Assembly (NCBI RefSeq): GCF_014649395.1
Contig: NZ_BMSY01000001.1
Coordinates: forward strand, 682,001-746,000
DNA length: 64,000 bases
Direction: 5' to 3'
Source: Streptomyces aureoverticillatus
Lineage (GTDB): Bacteria; Actinomycetota; Actinomycetes; Streptomycetales; Streptomycetaceae
The notes beneath the pieces are model-generated. The model was given only the letters and a program-made list of their open reading frames with translations. It searched no databases and was not told the origin of the DNA. Of the stretch, positions 25,910-34,412 are shown in pieces (within the stretch, counting starts at the first letter, position 1; the number at the start of each line of letters is the position of its first letter). Both the position numbers and the translations under genes were made by a program.

Positions 25910-26374
25910 ATGGAAGACCTGGCCGGTGAGGGGACGAGAGCACCGAGAGCGGACGAGGTGCGGGGGTACGCGCGAAGATTCGTCGCGCGTGTGACGGAGC
26001 GCAATCGGTTGCCGCTGGATTTCTCCGTACGGAGCCTGCGCGTCGTGGACTTCGTGATCGACGGGCTGCGCAAGAGCGGCCGGGAGCGCGCCGAGGTCGC
26101 GGAGGCGCTGTTCGGGTTCGGGGTGTACGTCGGGGAGGTGCTCGTCCGCCGGGCCGGGGCCGCCTGGATCGACTTCGACGCCAGCCAGCGGGAGTTCTTC
26201 GGGCAGGCCGTCGGGGTGCGGATGCCGGACGGGCGGGTGTGGAGCCCGCTGGGGAAGGTCGTCAACCGGTACGAGGTCGGCGCCGCGGAGTCGCTGCAGA
26301 CCTTCTATCTGACGCTGCCGGGGCGGCACGCGGCCGCGGTGCCCGACGCGGAGCCGGAACCCGCCCGCCGTTAG
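25910..26374 (+). CDS. Conserved hypothetical protein
   Basis: A 154-aa soluble protein preceded by a GGGGTGGGGA region. It has a helical N-terminal half (VRGYARRFVARVTERNRLPLD, SLRVVDFVIDGLR) and a strand-rich C-terminal half (VGVRMPDGRVWSPLGKVVNRYEVG). The pattern recalls small globular families such as DUF3806, but I am not certain. It lies 73 bp upstream of an ECF sigma gene on the same strand and could share its mRNA. Confidence 0.7.
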   Translation: MEDLAGEGTRAPRADEVRGYARRFVARVTERNRLPLDFSVRSLRVVDFVIDGLRKSGRERAEVAEALFGFGVYVGEVLVRRAGAAWIDFDASQREFFGQAVGVRMPDGRVWSPLGKVVNRYEVGAAESLQTFYLTLPGRHAAAVPDAEPEPARR

Positions 26375-26446
26375 GACCTGTCCGGCGAGTCGGGGCACGG
26401 GGGCACGGGCACGGTGCGCAGTGTCAGCGGGGATTAAGAGGAGCGC

Positions 26447-27295
26447 GTGGGCGCGGGTGGGGACCAGCAGCGTGGGGGCCAGGGGCATGAGGGCCAGGGG
26501 CATGGGGGCCAGGGGCATGGGGGCCGGGGCCGTGCGGACCATGGACGTGGACGCGGAGATTCCGGGGACCGGGGAGGACGGAGCAGGATCGGCGACGCGG
26601 CACTGACGCGCGCGCTCGCCGACGCCGGGGAGGGGGACGAGGCCGCCTTCGCCCTGGTGTACCGGTGGGTGCACCCGGGGCTGCTCGGCTACGTACGCTC
26701 CATCGTCGGGGACGAGGCGGAGGACGTGGCCTCCGAGGCCTGGCTGCAGATCGCCCGGGACCTGGGGCGGTTCACCGGCGACGGGGGCGACTTCCGCCGC
26801 TGGGCCGCCACCGTCGCCCGCAACCGCGCCCGCGACCACCTCCGCCGCCGTATGAGCCGCCCCCGGCTGAGCCTGACCGACGGCGACGCGCTCGACGTGC
26901 CGACCGCCCGCGACACCGCCGACGAGGTCCTGGAGGCGATCGCGACCGACGACACCCTGGAGCTGGTCGCCGCGCTGCCGCCGGACCAGGGCCGGGCCGT
27001 CTTCCTCGGTGTGCTGGTCGGCATGGACAGCCGGTCCGCCGCGGGCGTCCTCGGCAAGCGGCCCGGCGCCGTCCGGATGGCCCTGCACCGTGGGCTGCGG
27101 CGGCTGCGGGCGCAGCTGACCGGGGAGGCGCAGCGGGAGCGGCGGGAGGACGGTGATGGGCCCGACCCGGGCAGGCGGCACTGCCCGAGCAGCGGTGGCC
27201 GCCCCTGTGGAAGGGCGGCCACCGCTGTGCCGGTCGTCTCGCTCGCCGTCCCGTGGGCTCGGGTGGTCGCCGGCGTGCGGGTGTCCCGGCCGTGA
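26447..27295 (+). CDS. ECF-type sigma factor with GGQGH-repeat N-terminus
   Basis: This is a 282-aa sigma factor close in sequence to the one at 3379-4050 (shared LLGYVR, EDVASEAWLQIARDL, RNRARDH, KRPGAVR). GTG 26447 follows GAGGAG by 5 nt. The first 40 residues are an odd Gly/His/Gln/Arg tail encoded by 15-bp tandem repeats. Sigma region 2 begins near residue 60 and region 4 (LPPDQGRAVFLGVLVGM) near 175. The last 35 or so codons run through a perfect 15-bp hairpin that looks like a terminator, suggesting the original stop was lost. No anti-sigma gene adjoins it. Confidence 0.85.
   Translation: MGAGGDQQRGGQGHEGQGHGGQGHGGRGRADHGRGRGDSGDRGGRSRIGDAALTRALADAGEGDEAAFALVYRWVHPGLLGYVRSIVGDEAEDVASEAWLQIARDLGRFTGDGGDFRRWAATVARNRARDHLRRRMSRPRLSLTDGDALDVPTARDTADEVLEAIATDDTLELVAALPPDQGRAVFLGVLVGMDSRSAAGVLGKRPGAVRMALHRGLRRLRAQLTGEAQRERREDGDGPDPGRRHCPSSGGRPCGRAATAVPVVSLAVPWARVVAGVRVSRP
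26477..26534. repeat. 15-bp in-frame tandem repeat (GGQGH)
   Basis: GGCCAGGGGCATGGG-like units start at 26477, 26492, 26507 and 26522 with exact 15-bp period, encoding (G/E)GQGH repeats at the N-terminus of the sigma factor. The array could vary in length without shifting frame. Confidence 0.9.
27190..27227. terminator. Strong hairpin inside the 3' end of a sigma gene
   Basis: CAGCGGTGGCCGCCC (27190-27204) pairs perfectly with 27213-27227 around an 8-nt loop. It looks like a standard Streptomyces intergenic terminator but lies within the predicted reading frame. Confidence 0.7.
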
Positions 27296-27300
27296 GGCCG

Positions 27301-27324
27301 GCGGGCGGGTGCAGCTCCGCCCGC
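27301..27324. terminator. Intergenic hairpin between convergent genes
   Basis: GCGGGCGG and CCGCCCGC form a perfect 8-bp stem with loop GTGCAGCT, between the sigma gene and the convergent MMPL gene. Confidence 0.65.
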
Positions 27325-27343
27325 GGCCAGGTCGTGTTCCGGG

Positions 27344-30187
27344 TCAGGTCACGGCGCCCACCCCGCCGCCCACCGCCTCCACCAGCTCCAGGTCGTACGT
27401 CAACGGCCCGTCGCCGAGCATGATGTGGCGGGCCTTGGAGGCGTAGCCGGGGGCGGTCGCCGCGAGCAGGTACACGCCCGGGGCGGGGGCTTCGAGGACG
27501 TAGGAGCCGTCGGCCAGGGACGAGACGCGGTCCAGTTGGCGGCCGCCCTTGGACAACAGCGTCAGGCTCACGCTGTGGATGGGGGCGCCGTCCGGCGTGA
27601 CGATGAAGCCGTGCACCACCGGGGTCCGCGGTCCGGAGCCCTCCGGCCCTTCGGCGCCGGAGTCCGCGTCCGGTCCGGAGGCGCAGGGTCCGTACGGGGT
27701 CGCCGGCTCGTACGTGAAGCGCACCTCGTGGGTCACGTACGCCTCGTGCGTGCCGTACAGGTCGTAGGTGTCGTGCGCGTCGTACAGGTCGTAGGCGTCG
27801 TGCGCGTCGTACAGATCGTAGGCGTCGTGCGCGTCGTACGCGGGCAGCGCCTTGGCTCGCTCCCCGGCGGTGTCGCGGGGGGCGTCCCCCGTCTCGTACG
27901 CGTGCGCGGCCTCGTACGGATTGACCGCGCCGCAGGCCTCAGGCGGCGCGGTGCACCCGCCCGCCGAGCCGGGGGGGATCGGCGGGCGGGGGGTTCCCAG
28001 GGCGGCCGCGACCAGGACTTCGAGCTCCTCCGGGGCCGGCGGCTCGGCCTCCTTCGGCTCGACGGCCAGGTGCGGCAGGCGCCGCTCCAGGCAGGCCGGG
28101 AGCCACCAGTTGGCGCGGCCGAGGAGGTGCATCACGGCCGGGACGAGGGCCGTGCGCAGGATGAAGGCGTCGAGGGCGACGGCCGCGGCCAGGCCGATGC
28201 CCGCCATCGCGCCCTCCAGGTCGCCGCTGAGCACGAACGCCGCGAACACGCAGATCATGATGAGCGCGGCGCAGTTGATGACGCGGCCGGTCTCGGCGAG
28301 GCCGACGCGGACGGCGCGGGCGTTGTCGCCGGTGTGCACCCACTCCTCGTGCATGCGGCTCACCAGGAACACCTGGTAGTCCATCGACAGGCCGAAGAGC
28401 AGCGACAGCATGATGACGGGCAGGAAGGCCGCGATGGGCCCCTCCTTGCCGAGGCCGAGGATGTCCATGCCCCAGCCCCACTGGAACACCGCGACCAGCA
28501 CCCCGAACGACGCGGCCGCCGCGACCAGGTTCATCAGGGCCGCCACGACCGGCACCAGGAGCGAGCGGAAGGCGACCAGGAGCAGCAGGAAGCCGAGGGC
28601 GACGATGGCGCCCACGAAGTACGGGAGCCGGTCCGAGGTGACCGCCGCGAAGTCCTTGAAGACGGCCGTCACTCCGCCCACATGGGCGTCCGCGCCCGCC
28701 TCCGGCAGGACGTCGCCGCGCAGCCGGTCGATGAGCCGGTCCGTCTCCTGGGACTGCGGCGAGGTGGTGGGCACGACCTCGATGACGGTGGTGCCGGTGG
28801 TGTCCGTCGTGGCCGACGGCGGGGCCGCCGCGACATGGGCGACGCCCTCGGTGTCCCGGATCCGCTCCACCAGTCCTTCGGTGTCCGCCGGGCCCGGCTT
28901 GTCGACGACGACCTGGAGGGGCCCGTTGAAGCCGGGGCCGAAGCCCTCCGCGAGCAGGTCGTAGGCCTGCCGGGTCGTCGTCGACTCCTGGTGGTTGCCC
29001 TGGTCGGTGGCGCCGAGGCGCAGCGAGAGCAGCGGGATGGCGAGTGCGGCCATGACGGCGACGGCGAGGACCGCGACGGCGCGCGGGCGCCGCTCGACGA
29101 ACCCGGACCAGCGCGCCGCCGGCCCGCCCGCCTCCTCCGGTTCGGGCCCGGACTCGGCGAGCCTGCGGCGCTGGCGGCGGCTGAGCACCCGGGTGCCGAG
29201 GAAGCCGAGGAGGGCGGGCAGCAGCGTGATCGCGGCGAGGACGCTGAGCACCACCGTCAGGGACGCCGCGATCACCACGCCGTCGAGGAAGCGCATGTCC
29301 ATCACGAGCATCCCGGCGAGCGCGACGCACACCGTGCCGCCCGCGAACAGCACCGCGCGCCCGGCGGTGTCGAGGGCCCGCGCCACCGACTCTCCCGGCT
29401 CCAGGCCGCGCAGGATGCCCCGCCGGTGCCGGGTGACGATGAACAGCGCGTAGTCGATGCCGACGCCGAGGCCGATCAACGAGCCGAGCAGCGGCGCCAC
29501 TTCGGGCACGTCCGTGACGTGGCTGAGCAGCATCGTGGCGAGCATGCCGGTGCCGACCGCGAACACCGCGGTGACGATGGGCAGGAGCGTCGCGAACAGC
29601 GAGCCGAAGGCGACGAACAGCACGACGGCGGCGGCCGCGATGCCGACGGTCTCGGCCAGGCCCGCCGGCGGCTGCTGTGCGCGGACGATCGCCTGGCCGC
29701 CCAACTCGACCTGGAGTCCGTCCCGTTCGGCGGCGCGGGCGGTGTCGACGACCTTCTCGATCAGGCCCTGGGGGATGTCGGCCGCCTGGCGTACGAAGGT
29801 GACCTGCGCGTAGGCGATCCGCCCGTCCGCGCTGACCTGCGCGGCGGCGGCCCGGCCCGGCGCGTACGGGCTCGTCACGTCGCCGACGCCGTCCAGGGCG
29901 GCGATCTTCTCGAGCGCGGGCTCGATCCGGTCGCGTACGGAGGCGTCGCGGACCGAGGAGCCCGCGCCGGTCCGCCACACCACGGTGTCGGTGTCGCCGC
30001 CGCGCTCCGGGAACGCCTCGGTCAGCAGGTCGTGGGCGCGCGTGGAGTCGGTGCCGGGCAGCGAGAAGACGTTGGAGTAGGCGGTGCCCGCGCTGCCGCC
30101 GGCGGCACCCAGGCCGACGAGCGCGCCCAGCCAGAGCACGAGGACCACAACACGGTGCCGACAGCACCACCGCGCCCATGCCTCCAC
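27344..30187 (-). CDS. MMPL/RND-type exporter with C-terminal carboxypeptidase-regulatory-like domain
   Basis: This is a 947-aa protein. GTG 30187 is preceded by GAAGGAG at 8 nt. The first 690 or so residues are a full MMPL transporter: two halves of transmembrane helix, outer domain and five-helix bundle (IGLGVGIDYALFIVTRHRR, LLFGLSMDYQVFLVSRMHEEW with the proton-relay Asp). These export lipids or drugs. Beyond the last helices lies a cytosolic extension of about 230 residues. It includes a repeated YDLYDAHDA tract and ends in a beta-sandwich typical of CarboxypepD_reg domains (GFIVTPDGAPIHSVSLTLLS, GSYVLEAPAPGVYLLAATA). This fusion is unusual; the added domain may mediate binding. Confidence 0.9.
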   Translation of the reverse strand: MEAWARWCCRHRVVVLVLWLGALVGLGAAGGSAGTAYSNVFSLPGTDSTRAHDLLTEAFPERGGDTDTVVWRTGAGSSVRDASVRDRIEPALEKIAALDGVGDVTSPYAPGRAAAAQVSADGRIAYAQVTFVRQAADIPQGLIEKVVDTARAAERDGLQVELGGQAIVRAQQPPAGLAETVGIAAAAVVLFVAFGSLFATLLPIVTAVFAVGTGMLATMLLSHVTDVPEVAPLLGSLIGLGVGIDYALFIVTRHRRGILRGLEPGESVARALDTAGRAVLFAGGTVCVALAGMLVMDMRFLDGVVIAASLTVVLSVLAAITLLPALLGFLGTRVLSRRQRRRLAESGPEPEEAGGPAARWSGFVERRPRAVAVLAVAVMAALAIPLLSLRLGATDQGNHQESTTTRQAYDLLAEGFGPGFNGPLQVVVDKPGPADTEGLVERIRDTEGVAHVAAAPPSATTDTTGTTVIEVVPTTSPQSQETDRLIDRLRGDVLPEAGADAHVGGVTAVFKDFAAVTSDRLPYFVGAIVALGFLLLLVAFRSLLVPVVAALMNLVAAAASFGVLVAVFQWGWGMDILGLGKEGPIAAFLPVIMLSLLFGLSMDYQVFLVSRMHEEWVHTGDNARAVRVGLAETGRVINCAALIMICVFAAFVLSGDLEGAMAGIGLAAAVALDAFILRTALVPAVMHLLGRANWWLPACLERRLPHLAVEPKEAEPPAPEELEVLVAAALGTPRPPIPPGSAGGCTAPPEACGAVNPYEAAHAYETGDAPRDTAGERAKALPAYDAHDAYDLYDAHDAYDLYDAHDTYDLYGTHEAYVTHEVRFTYEPATPYGPCASGPDADSGAEGPEGSGPRTPVVHGFIVTPDGAPIHSVSLTLLSKGGRQLDRVSSLADGSYVLEAPAPGVYLLAATAPGYASKARHIMLGDGPLTYDLELVEAVGGGVGAVT
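27743..27841. repeat. 27-bp in-frame tandem repeat (YDLYDAHDA)
   Basis: Units of 27 bp begin at about 27743, 27770, 27797 and 27824 (the last partial). They encode nearly identical Tyr/Asp/His-rich nonapeptides in the C-terminal extension of the MMPL protein. Confidence 0.92.
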
Positions 30188-30398
30188 GTCGCACGCTCCT
30201 TCATGCCGAATGCCGCCGAAACCGGGTCCCCGGGGCCCGGACCCGGGGGGATGTGGTCCGGACCCCGGGAGATTCACGGGTTTCCGCGCCCCAGCATCAG
30301 GGATCGGGCACATCAACGGCGCGTGCCGGAAGTGATTCTCAAGGAACTCCAAAGGGCGGACCCGTCCGCCGTTCACCGGGCGTGCGGATACTGGGGTC

Positions 30399-31151
30399 AT
30401 GAGCCACGCCGAAGGCAACCGGGGAACACCCGTCGCGGAGGCCGGCCCGGCCGGTCCCGGCGACCCGGCGCGGGGCGGCGCGACCGTCCTGGTCGTGGAG
30501 GACGAGCCGAGCATCGCCGACGTCCTCACCATCGCCCTGCGCTTCCATCGCTTCGACGTGATGACGGCGGGCACGGTCCGCGAGGCGCTCGCGGCGGTCG
30601 AGCACACCCGGCCGGACTGCGCGCTGCTCGACGTGATGCTGCCGGACGGCGACGGGCGCGCGCTCGGGCGTGAACTGCGGGCGCGTCGGCCCGAGTTGGG
30701 GCTGGTCTTCCTCACCGCCCGGGACGCGCCCGCGGAGATAGTGGGCGCGCTCGGCTTCGGCGACGACTACATCACCAAGCCGTTCAACATCGACGAGGTG
30801 ATCGCCCGCGTCGGCGCGGTGCTGCGCCGGGTGCGCCCGCTCGACGTGCTGCCGCAGCGCCCGCCGCTGCGGTACGGCGATCTGGAGCTGGACGAGACGA
30901 CGTACGCGGTGCGGCGCGGCGGCGCCTCGGTGCAGCTCACCCCGACCGAGTACGCGCTGCTGCGCTTCCTGGTCCGCAACGGCGGCCGGGTGGTGCCCAA
31001 GGAACAACTGCTGCGCCACGTGTGGAACATCGAGCACACGGCGGAGTCGACCGTCGTCGAGACCTACATCAGCTATCTGCGGCGCAAGCTCGACCAGGTG
31101 GGGCCGCCGCTGATCACGACGCGGCGCGGCGTCGGGTACGGGCTGGCATGA
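30399..31151 (+). CDS. OmpR/PhoB-family response regulator
   Basis: A 250-aa response regulator. The receiver domain shows the acidic pair in VVEDEPSIADVL, phospho-acceptor Asp in CALLDVMLPDGDG, Thr in FLTARD and Lys in DYITKPFNIDE. The C-terminal winged helix (LTPTEYALLRFLVRNGGRVV, TVVETYISYLRRKLD, RRGVGYGLA) is of OmpR type, close to mycobacterial TrcR/PrrA styles. A 28-residue Gly/Pro N-terminal extension precedes the receiver. The stop overlaps the histidine kinase start (ATGA). The 211-bp gap to the divergent MMPL gene could hold its promoter and targets. Confidence 0.93.
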   Translation: MSHAEGNRGTPVAEAGPAGPGDPARGGATVLVVEDEPSIADVLTIALRFHRFDVMTAGTVREALAAVEHTRPDCALLDVMLPDGDGRALGRELRARRPELGLVFLTARDAPAEIVGALGFGDDYITKPFNIDEVIARVGAVLRRVRPLDVLPQRPPLRYGDLELDETTYAVRRGGASVQLTPTEYALLRFLVRNGGRVVPKEQLLRHVWNIEHTAESTVVETYISYLRRKLDQVGPPLITTRRGVGYGLA

Positions 31152-32788
31152 GGCTCCGCGTCCCCGGCCCGCGCGCCGTGCCCCGCCCGCGCGCCGCCGG
31201 CCGCGCCCGCACCGTGCTCGGCACGCCCGCGCGCCCCGGCCGCGGGCAGCGCGGGCGGCTCGGCATGAACTCGCTGCGCGCCAAGCTCACGCTGGTGAAC
31301 GTGGCGCTGCTCGCCCTCGGCATAGTGGCCGCGATCGCCGTGAGCCTGATGGGCATGCGGCACTACCTGCTCGACAGCGTCGACTCCGGGCTGACCGAGT
31401 CGCGCTCCACGATCCAGCGCAGCGGCCTCACCCTCGACCACCTGCGGTACCTCACCGGGCTCAGCTCGCTCGACGGCCTCTCGCCCAACTCCGAGCGGCC
31501 CGAAGGGCTGCCGCCCTCGGAGTCGACGTTCGTCGTGATCGACCGCGAGGGCAGCCCGGCCGACATCGGCCCGCTGCCGCCCACGGCGCTCCAGCACGCG
31601 CTCACGAAGGCCGCGGGCGACCCGGTGGAGCTCGCGCGCCACGCCTCGCCGCGGGAGATGACGCTGGACGGCGGCGCCTACCGCGTCATCGGGGCCAAGC
31701 TCGAAGACGACTCGGTGATGCTCATGGCGGTGTCCACGGAGAACATCCAGTCGGGCGTCGCCAAGGCCCTCAAGCTCGACCTGGCCTTCGGCGCCGTGCT
31801 GCTCGGGCTGCTCGCGGTCCTCACGATGATCGCCGCGCACCAGCGGCTGCGGCCCCTGGAGGACATGGTGGAGACCGCGTCCGCGATCGCCGACGGCGAC
31901 CTGAAGCGGCGCGTGCCGGCCCACCCCGGCGCGGTCCTGGAGACCGAGCAGCTCCGGCTCGCCCTCAACTCCATGCTCCAGCAGGTCGAGACGGCCTTCG
32001 CCACCCGGGAGCGCAGCGAGGCACAGCTCCGCCAGTTCGTCGCGGACGCCTCGCACGAGCTGCGCACCCCGCTGTCGGCGATCCGCGGCTATCTCCAGCT
32101 GTACGACAAGGGCATGCTCACCGATCCGGAGGACCGCACGCGCGCCTGGGACCGCGTCAACTCCGAGACCGACCGCATGAACCACCTGGTGGCGGAGCTG
32201 CTCACGCTGGCCCGCCTGGACCAGCAGCCCGAGCTGCGGTTCCGCTCGGTCGACCTGAGCCGGGTGGTGCGGGACGCCGCGGACGACCTGCGCGCGCAGG
32301 AGCCGGACCGGCCGCTCACGGTGCGGGCGGACGGTTCGATCCTCGTCCAGGCGGACGAGCAGGGGCTGCGCAAGGTGCTCGCGAACCTGCTGGCCAACGT
32401 CCGTACGCACACGCCCCCCGACACGCCGGTCCGGCTCGGCCTCGACCGGTGCGAGGGCGTGGTGCACCTGACCGTGGCGGACCAGGGCCCGGGGATGGCG
32501 TCCGAGGACGCGGCGCGGGTGTTCGACCGGTTCTTCCGGGCGGGCCGGGGCGCGGGCAGCGGCCTCGGGATGGCGATCGTGCAGGGGGTGGTGGCGGCCC
32601 ACGGCGGTGAGGTCGCGGTCCGTACGGCCCCCGGCAAGGGCCTGACGGTCCTGGTCACCCTGCCCCGGACGCCCGCCCCGCCGCGCCCGGCCGCCCCGCC
32701 CCGGCCCGTGGAGCCGCCCCGCCGGGCCCCGTCGCCACCGGAGCCGGCGGTGCTCACGCGTGCCGCGACGCCAGTTCCACCACCGTGA
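31148..32788 (+). CDS. Sensor histidine kinase
   Basis: A 546-aa kinase partnered with the preceding response regulator. After a basic N-terminus come a transmembrane helix (LVNVALLALGIVAAIAVSL), a sensor loop of about 150 residues, a second helix (LAFGAVLLGLLAVLTMIAA), and HAMP (LRPLEDMVETASAIADGDL). HisKA follows with the phospho-His in FVADASHELRTPLSAIRGY, then HATPase_c with N (LLANVRTH), G1 (VADQGPGM) and G2 (GSGLGMAIVQ) boxes. The Pro-rich tail overlaps the convergent phosphoesterase gene by 35 bp. The signal is unknown. Confidence 0.94.
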   Translation: MRLRVPGPRAVPRPRAAGRARTVLGTPARPGRGQRGRLGMNSLRAKLTLVNVALLALGIVAAIAVSLMGMRHYLLDSVDSGLTESRSTIQRSGLTLDHLRYLTGLSSLDGLSPNSERPEGLPPSESTFVVIDREGSPADIGPLPPTALQHALTKAAGDPVELARHASPREMTLDGGAYRVIGAKLEDDSVMLMAVSTENIQSGVAKALKLDLAFGAVLLGLLAVLTMIAAHQRLRPLEDMVETASAIADGDLKRRVPAHPGAVLETEQLRLALNSMLQQVETAFATRERSEAQLRQFVADASHELRTPLSAIRGYLQLYDKGMLTDPEDRTRAWDRVNSETDRMNHLVAELLTLARLDQQPELRFRSVDLSRVVRDAADDLRAQEPDRPLTVRADGSILVQADEQGLRKVLANLLANVRTHTPPDTPVRLGLDRCEGVVHLTVADQGPGMASEDAARVFDRFFRAGRGAGSGLGMAIVQGVVAAHGGEVAVRTAPGKGLTVLVTLPRTPAPPRPAAPPRPVEPPRRAPSPPEPAVLTRAATPVPPP

Positions 32789-34043
32789 TGTCGGACGGGG
32801 CACCGACGCGTACGGGCGGCCCCCAGGCGCCGGCGCCGCGCGTCACGTACAACTGCGTGTCGCCGTAGCGCTCCAGGCCGGCGAGGGTCGGGTTGGCGAG
32901 GTCCGCGACGAGGTTGTTGGGCCAGAGCTGGCCGCCGTGGGTGTGGCCGGAGAGTTGCAGGTCCACGCCGTGCTCGACCGCGTCGTGGATCACCACGGGC
33001 TGGTGGGCCAGCAGCACCGACGCGCGGGTCCGGTCGCGGTCGCCGAGCGCCTTGCCGAAGTCCGGGCCCTCCCCTTCGCCCTCGCCCTGGACGTCGTTGA
33101 CCCCGGCGAGGTCGAAGTACGGCAGTTCGGCGCGGGCGTTCTCCAGGGGGTGCAGGCCGAGGTCGCGCACGTGCTCGACCCATTGGTCGGCGCCGGAGAA
33201 ATATTCGTGGTTTCCGGTGACGAAGTACGCGCCGTGGCGTGCCCGCAGGTCCGCGAGCGGGCGGGCCGCGGGGGCGAGGTCCTCCACGTCGCCGTCCACG
33301 AGATCGCCCACGACCGCGATCAGGTCGGGCTGCGTGGAGTTGATCGTGTCCACCACGCGGCGGGCGAAGTCCTCGCCGAGGACGGGGCCCAGGTGGATGT
33401 CGCTGACCACCGCGATGCGGAGGCCGTGCGCTGCGCGCGGGAGTTTCGCCAGGGGGACGGTGACTCGCTTCACGCGGGGGCCGCGTAGGACGCCGTACGT
33501 GCCGTAGCCCACTGTCGCTGCGGCGACCGTGGCTGCGCCCGCGGCCACTGTTCTGGCTACGAACACGCGCCGCGTGACTTCGGTGCTCTTCTGGGGCTGC
33601 GCCCCTTTCCCCGCTTCATCGGCCCTTCGGGCCTCGTCCTCAATCTCCCCCAAGCTCTCAAGGAGCAGGGAGGGGCCCCCTCGACGGGCTTGAAGTGGGC
33701 TCTCTTCGTCGGTCGGCTGACGGGCTCGAAAACTTCTCAGCACCGCAAGCCGTACAAGTTCCCCTACCAGCAACGCCAACAGCAAATACAGGGCGAACGC
33801 CATCCACAAGAAGCCCGGCCAGGCCAGGATCTGCTGGAGGAGGAAAGGGGCTCCGCCTCGCTCGGCCGCCAGGGCGGCGAACATCAGGACCGGGCCGGTG
33901 CAGAAGGCGACCGTACCCACCCGCCGCCAACGTGAGCCGCGCTCCGTCGTGTCGCGGACCGTGCGGCGCCACACGTACCAGAGCAGGCCGCCGAACGCGG
34001 CGAGCACTCCGGCGCCGATGAGGATGCCCAGGAGGACGGCCAC
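32754..34043 (-). CDS. Membrane-anchored metallophosphoesterase
   Basis: This 429-aa protein begins two bases after the stop of a small membrane gene (GTG 34043). Three transmembrane helices come first (ILIGAGVLAAFGGLLWYVW; VAFCTGPVLMFAALAA; LYLLLALLVGELVRLAVL). A linker at residues 118-150 is encoded by a dispersed palindromic repeat. A Tat-like helix (TRRVFVARTVAAGAATV) then leads into the outer catalytic domain: VVSDIHLGP, GDLVDGDVEDL, GNHEYFSG, AHQP and SGHTHGGQLWP give all metal ligands of the YkuE/calcineurin-like class. These hydrolyse phosphodiesters such as UDP-diacylglucosamine-type lipids; substrate unknown. Confidence 0.9.
   Translation of the reverse strand: MAVLLGILIGAGVLAAFGGLLWYVWRRTVRDTTERGSRWRRVGTVAFCTGPVLMFAALAAERGGAPFLLQQILAWPGFLWMAFALYLLLALLVGELVRLAVLRSFRARQPTDEESPLQARRGGPSLLLESLGEIEDEARRADEAGKGAQPQKSTEVTRRVFVARTVAAGAATVAAATVGYGTYGVLRGPRVKRVTVPLAKLPRAAHGLRIAVVSDIHLGPVLGEDFARRVVDTINSTQPDLIAVVGDLVDGDVEDLAPAARPLADLRARHGAYFVTGNHEYFSGADQWVEHVRDLGLHPLENARAELPYFDLAGVNDVQGEGEGEGPDFGKALGDRDRTRASVLLAHQPVVIHDAVEHGVDLQLSGHTHGGQLWPNNLVADLANPTLAGLERYGDTQLYVTRGAGAWGPPVRVGAPSDITVVELASRHA
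33593..33690. repeat. Dispersed palindromic element, copy A (inside a CDS)
   Basis: Running GGGGCTGCGCCCC ... GGCCCTTCGGGCC ... CTCGTCCTCAATCTC ... GGAGCAGGGAGGGGCCCCC ... GACGGGCT, this copy lies entirely in the phosphoesterase gene. On the minus strand it is read in frame as ARRGGPSLLLESLGEIEDEA plus a tail. Confidence 0.9.
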
Positions 34044-34045
34044 CG

Positions 34046-34288
34046 CTATGACGTTCGGCGCAGAGCGCGCACGCCACGGAACCCGATGGTGCCAACCACC
34101 GTCCCCAAGACAAAGGAGACAACGGCGAGCGTCAGGTGCACCCAGAAGTACCCGGTCGGATCGCCCGCGTCGTCGAAGGCGAGCCCGCTGCCGTCCTTCC
34201 ACAGGTTCTTGACGAAAGTGATCCAGATGAACCAGCTCCACACGCCGAAGGCGAGCAGGAACCAGGAGACGGGGCGGCTGAGCTTCAT
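34046..34288 (-). CDS. Small two-helix membrane protein
   Basis: An 80-aa protein with two transmembrane helices (VSWFLLAFGVWSWFIWITFV and FWVHLTLAVVSFVLGTVVGTIGF) joined by an acidic loop, and a short basic C-terminus. Family not recognised by name, though the layout is common in Streptomyces. It lies just upstream of and probably cotranscribed with the metallophosphoesterase; its TAG is followed two bases later by the next GTG. Confidence 0.8.
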   Translation of the reverse strand: MKLSRPVSWFLLAFGVWSWFIWITFVKNLWKDGSGLAFDDAGDPTGYFWVHLTLAVVSFVLGTVVGTIGFRGVRALRRTS

Positions 34289-34412
34289 GCGCTCAGTATC
34301 GCCAGCCGGCCTGACACGCGGCCTTCGGGGTGGGGAGTCGGGCGCAGGAGACGGGTCGCCGGAGCCGACCTCGGCTGCGGGGCTCCGGAACCGGCCCCGT
34401 ACGCTCGCGTCC

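Noticed and set aside
30188..30715. N-terminal extension of the MMPL protein up to 30715
   Set aside because: It would overlap the divergent response regulator and its promoter; GTG 30187 has a good ribosome-binding site.
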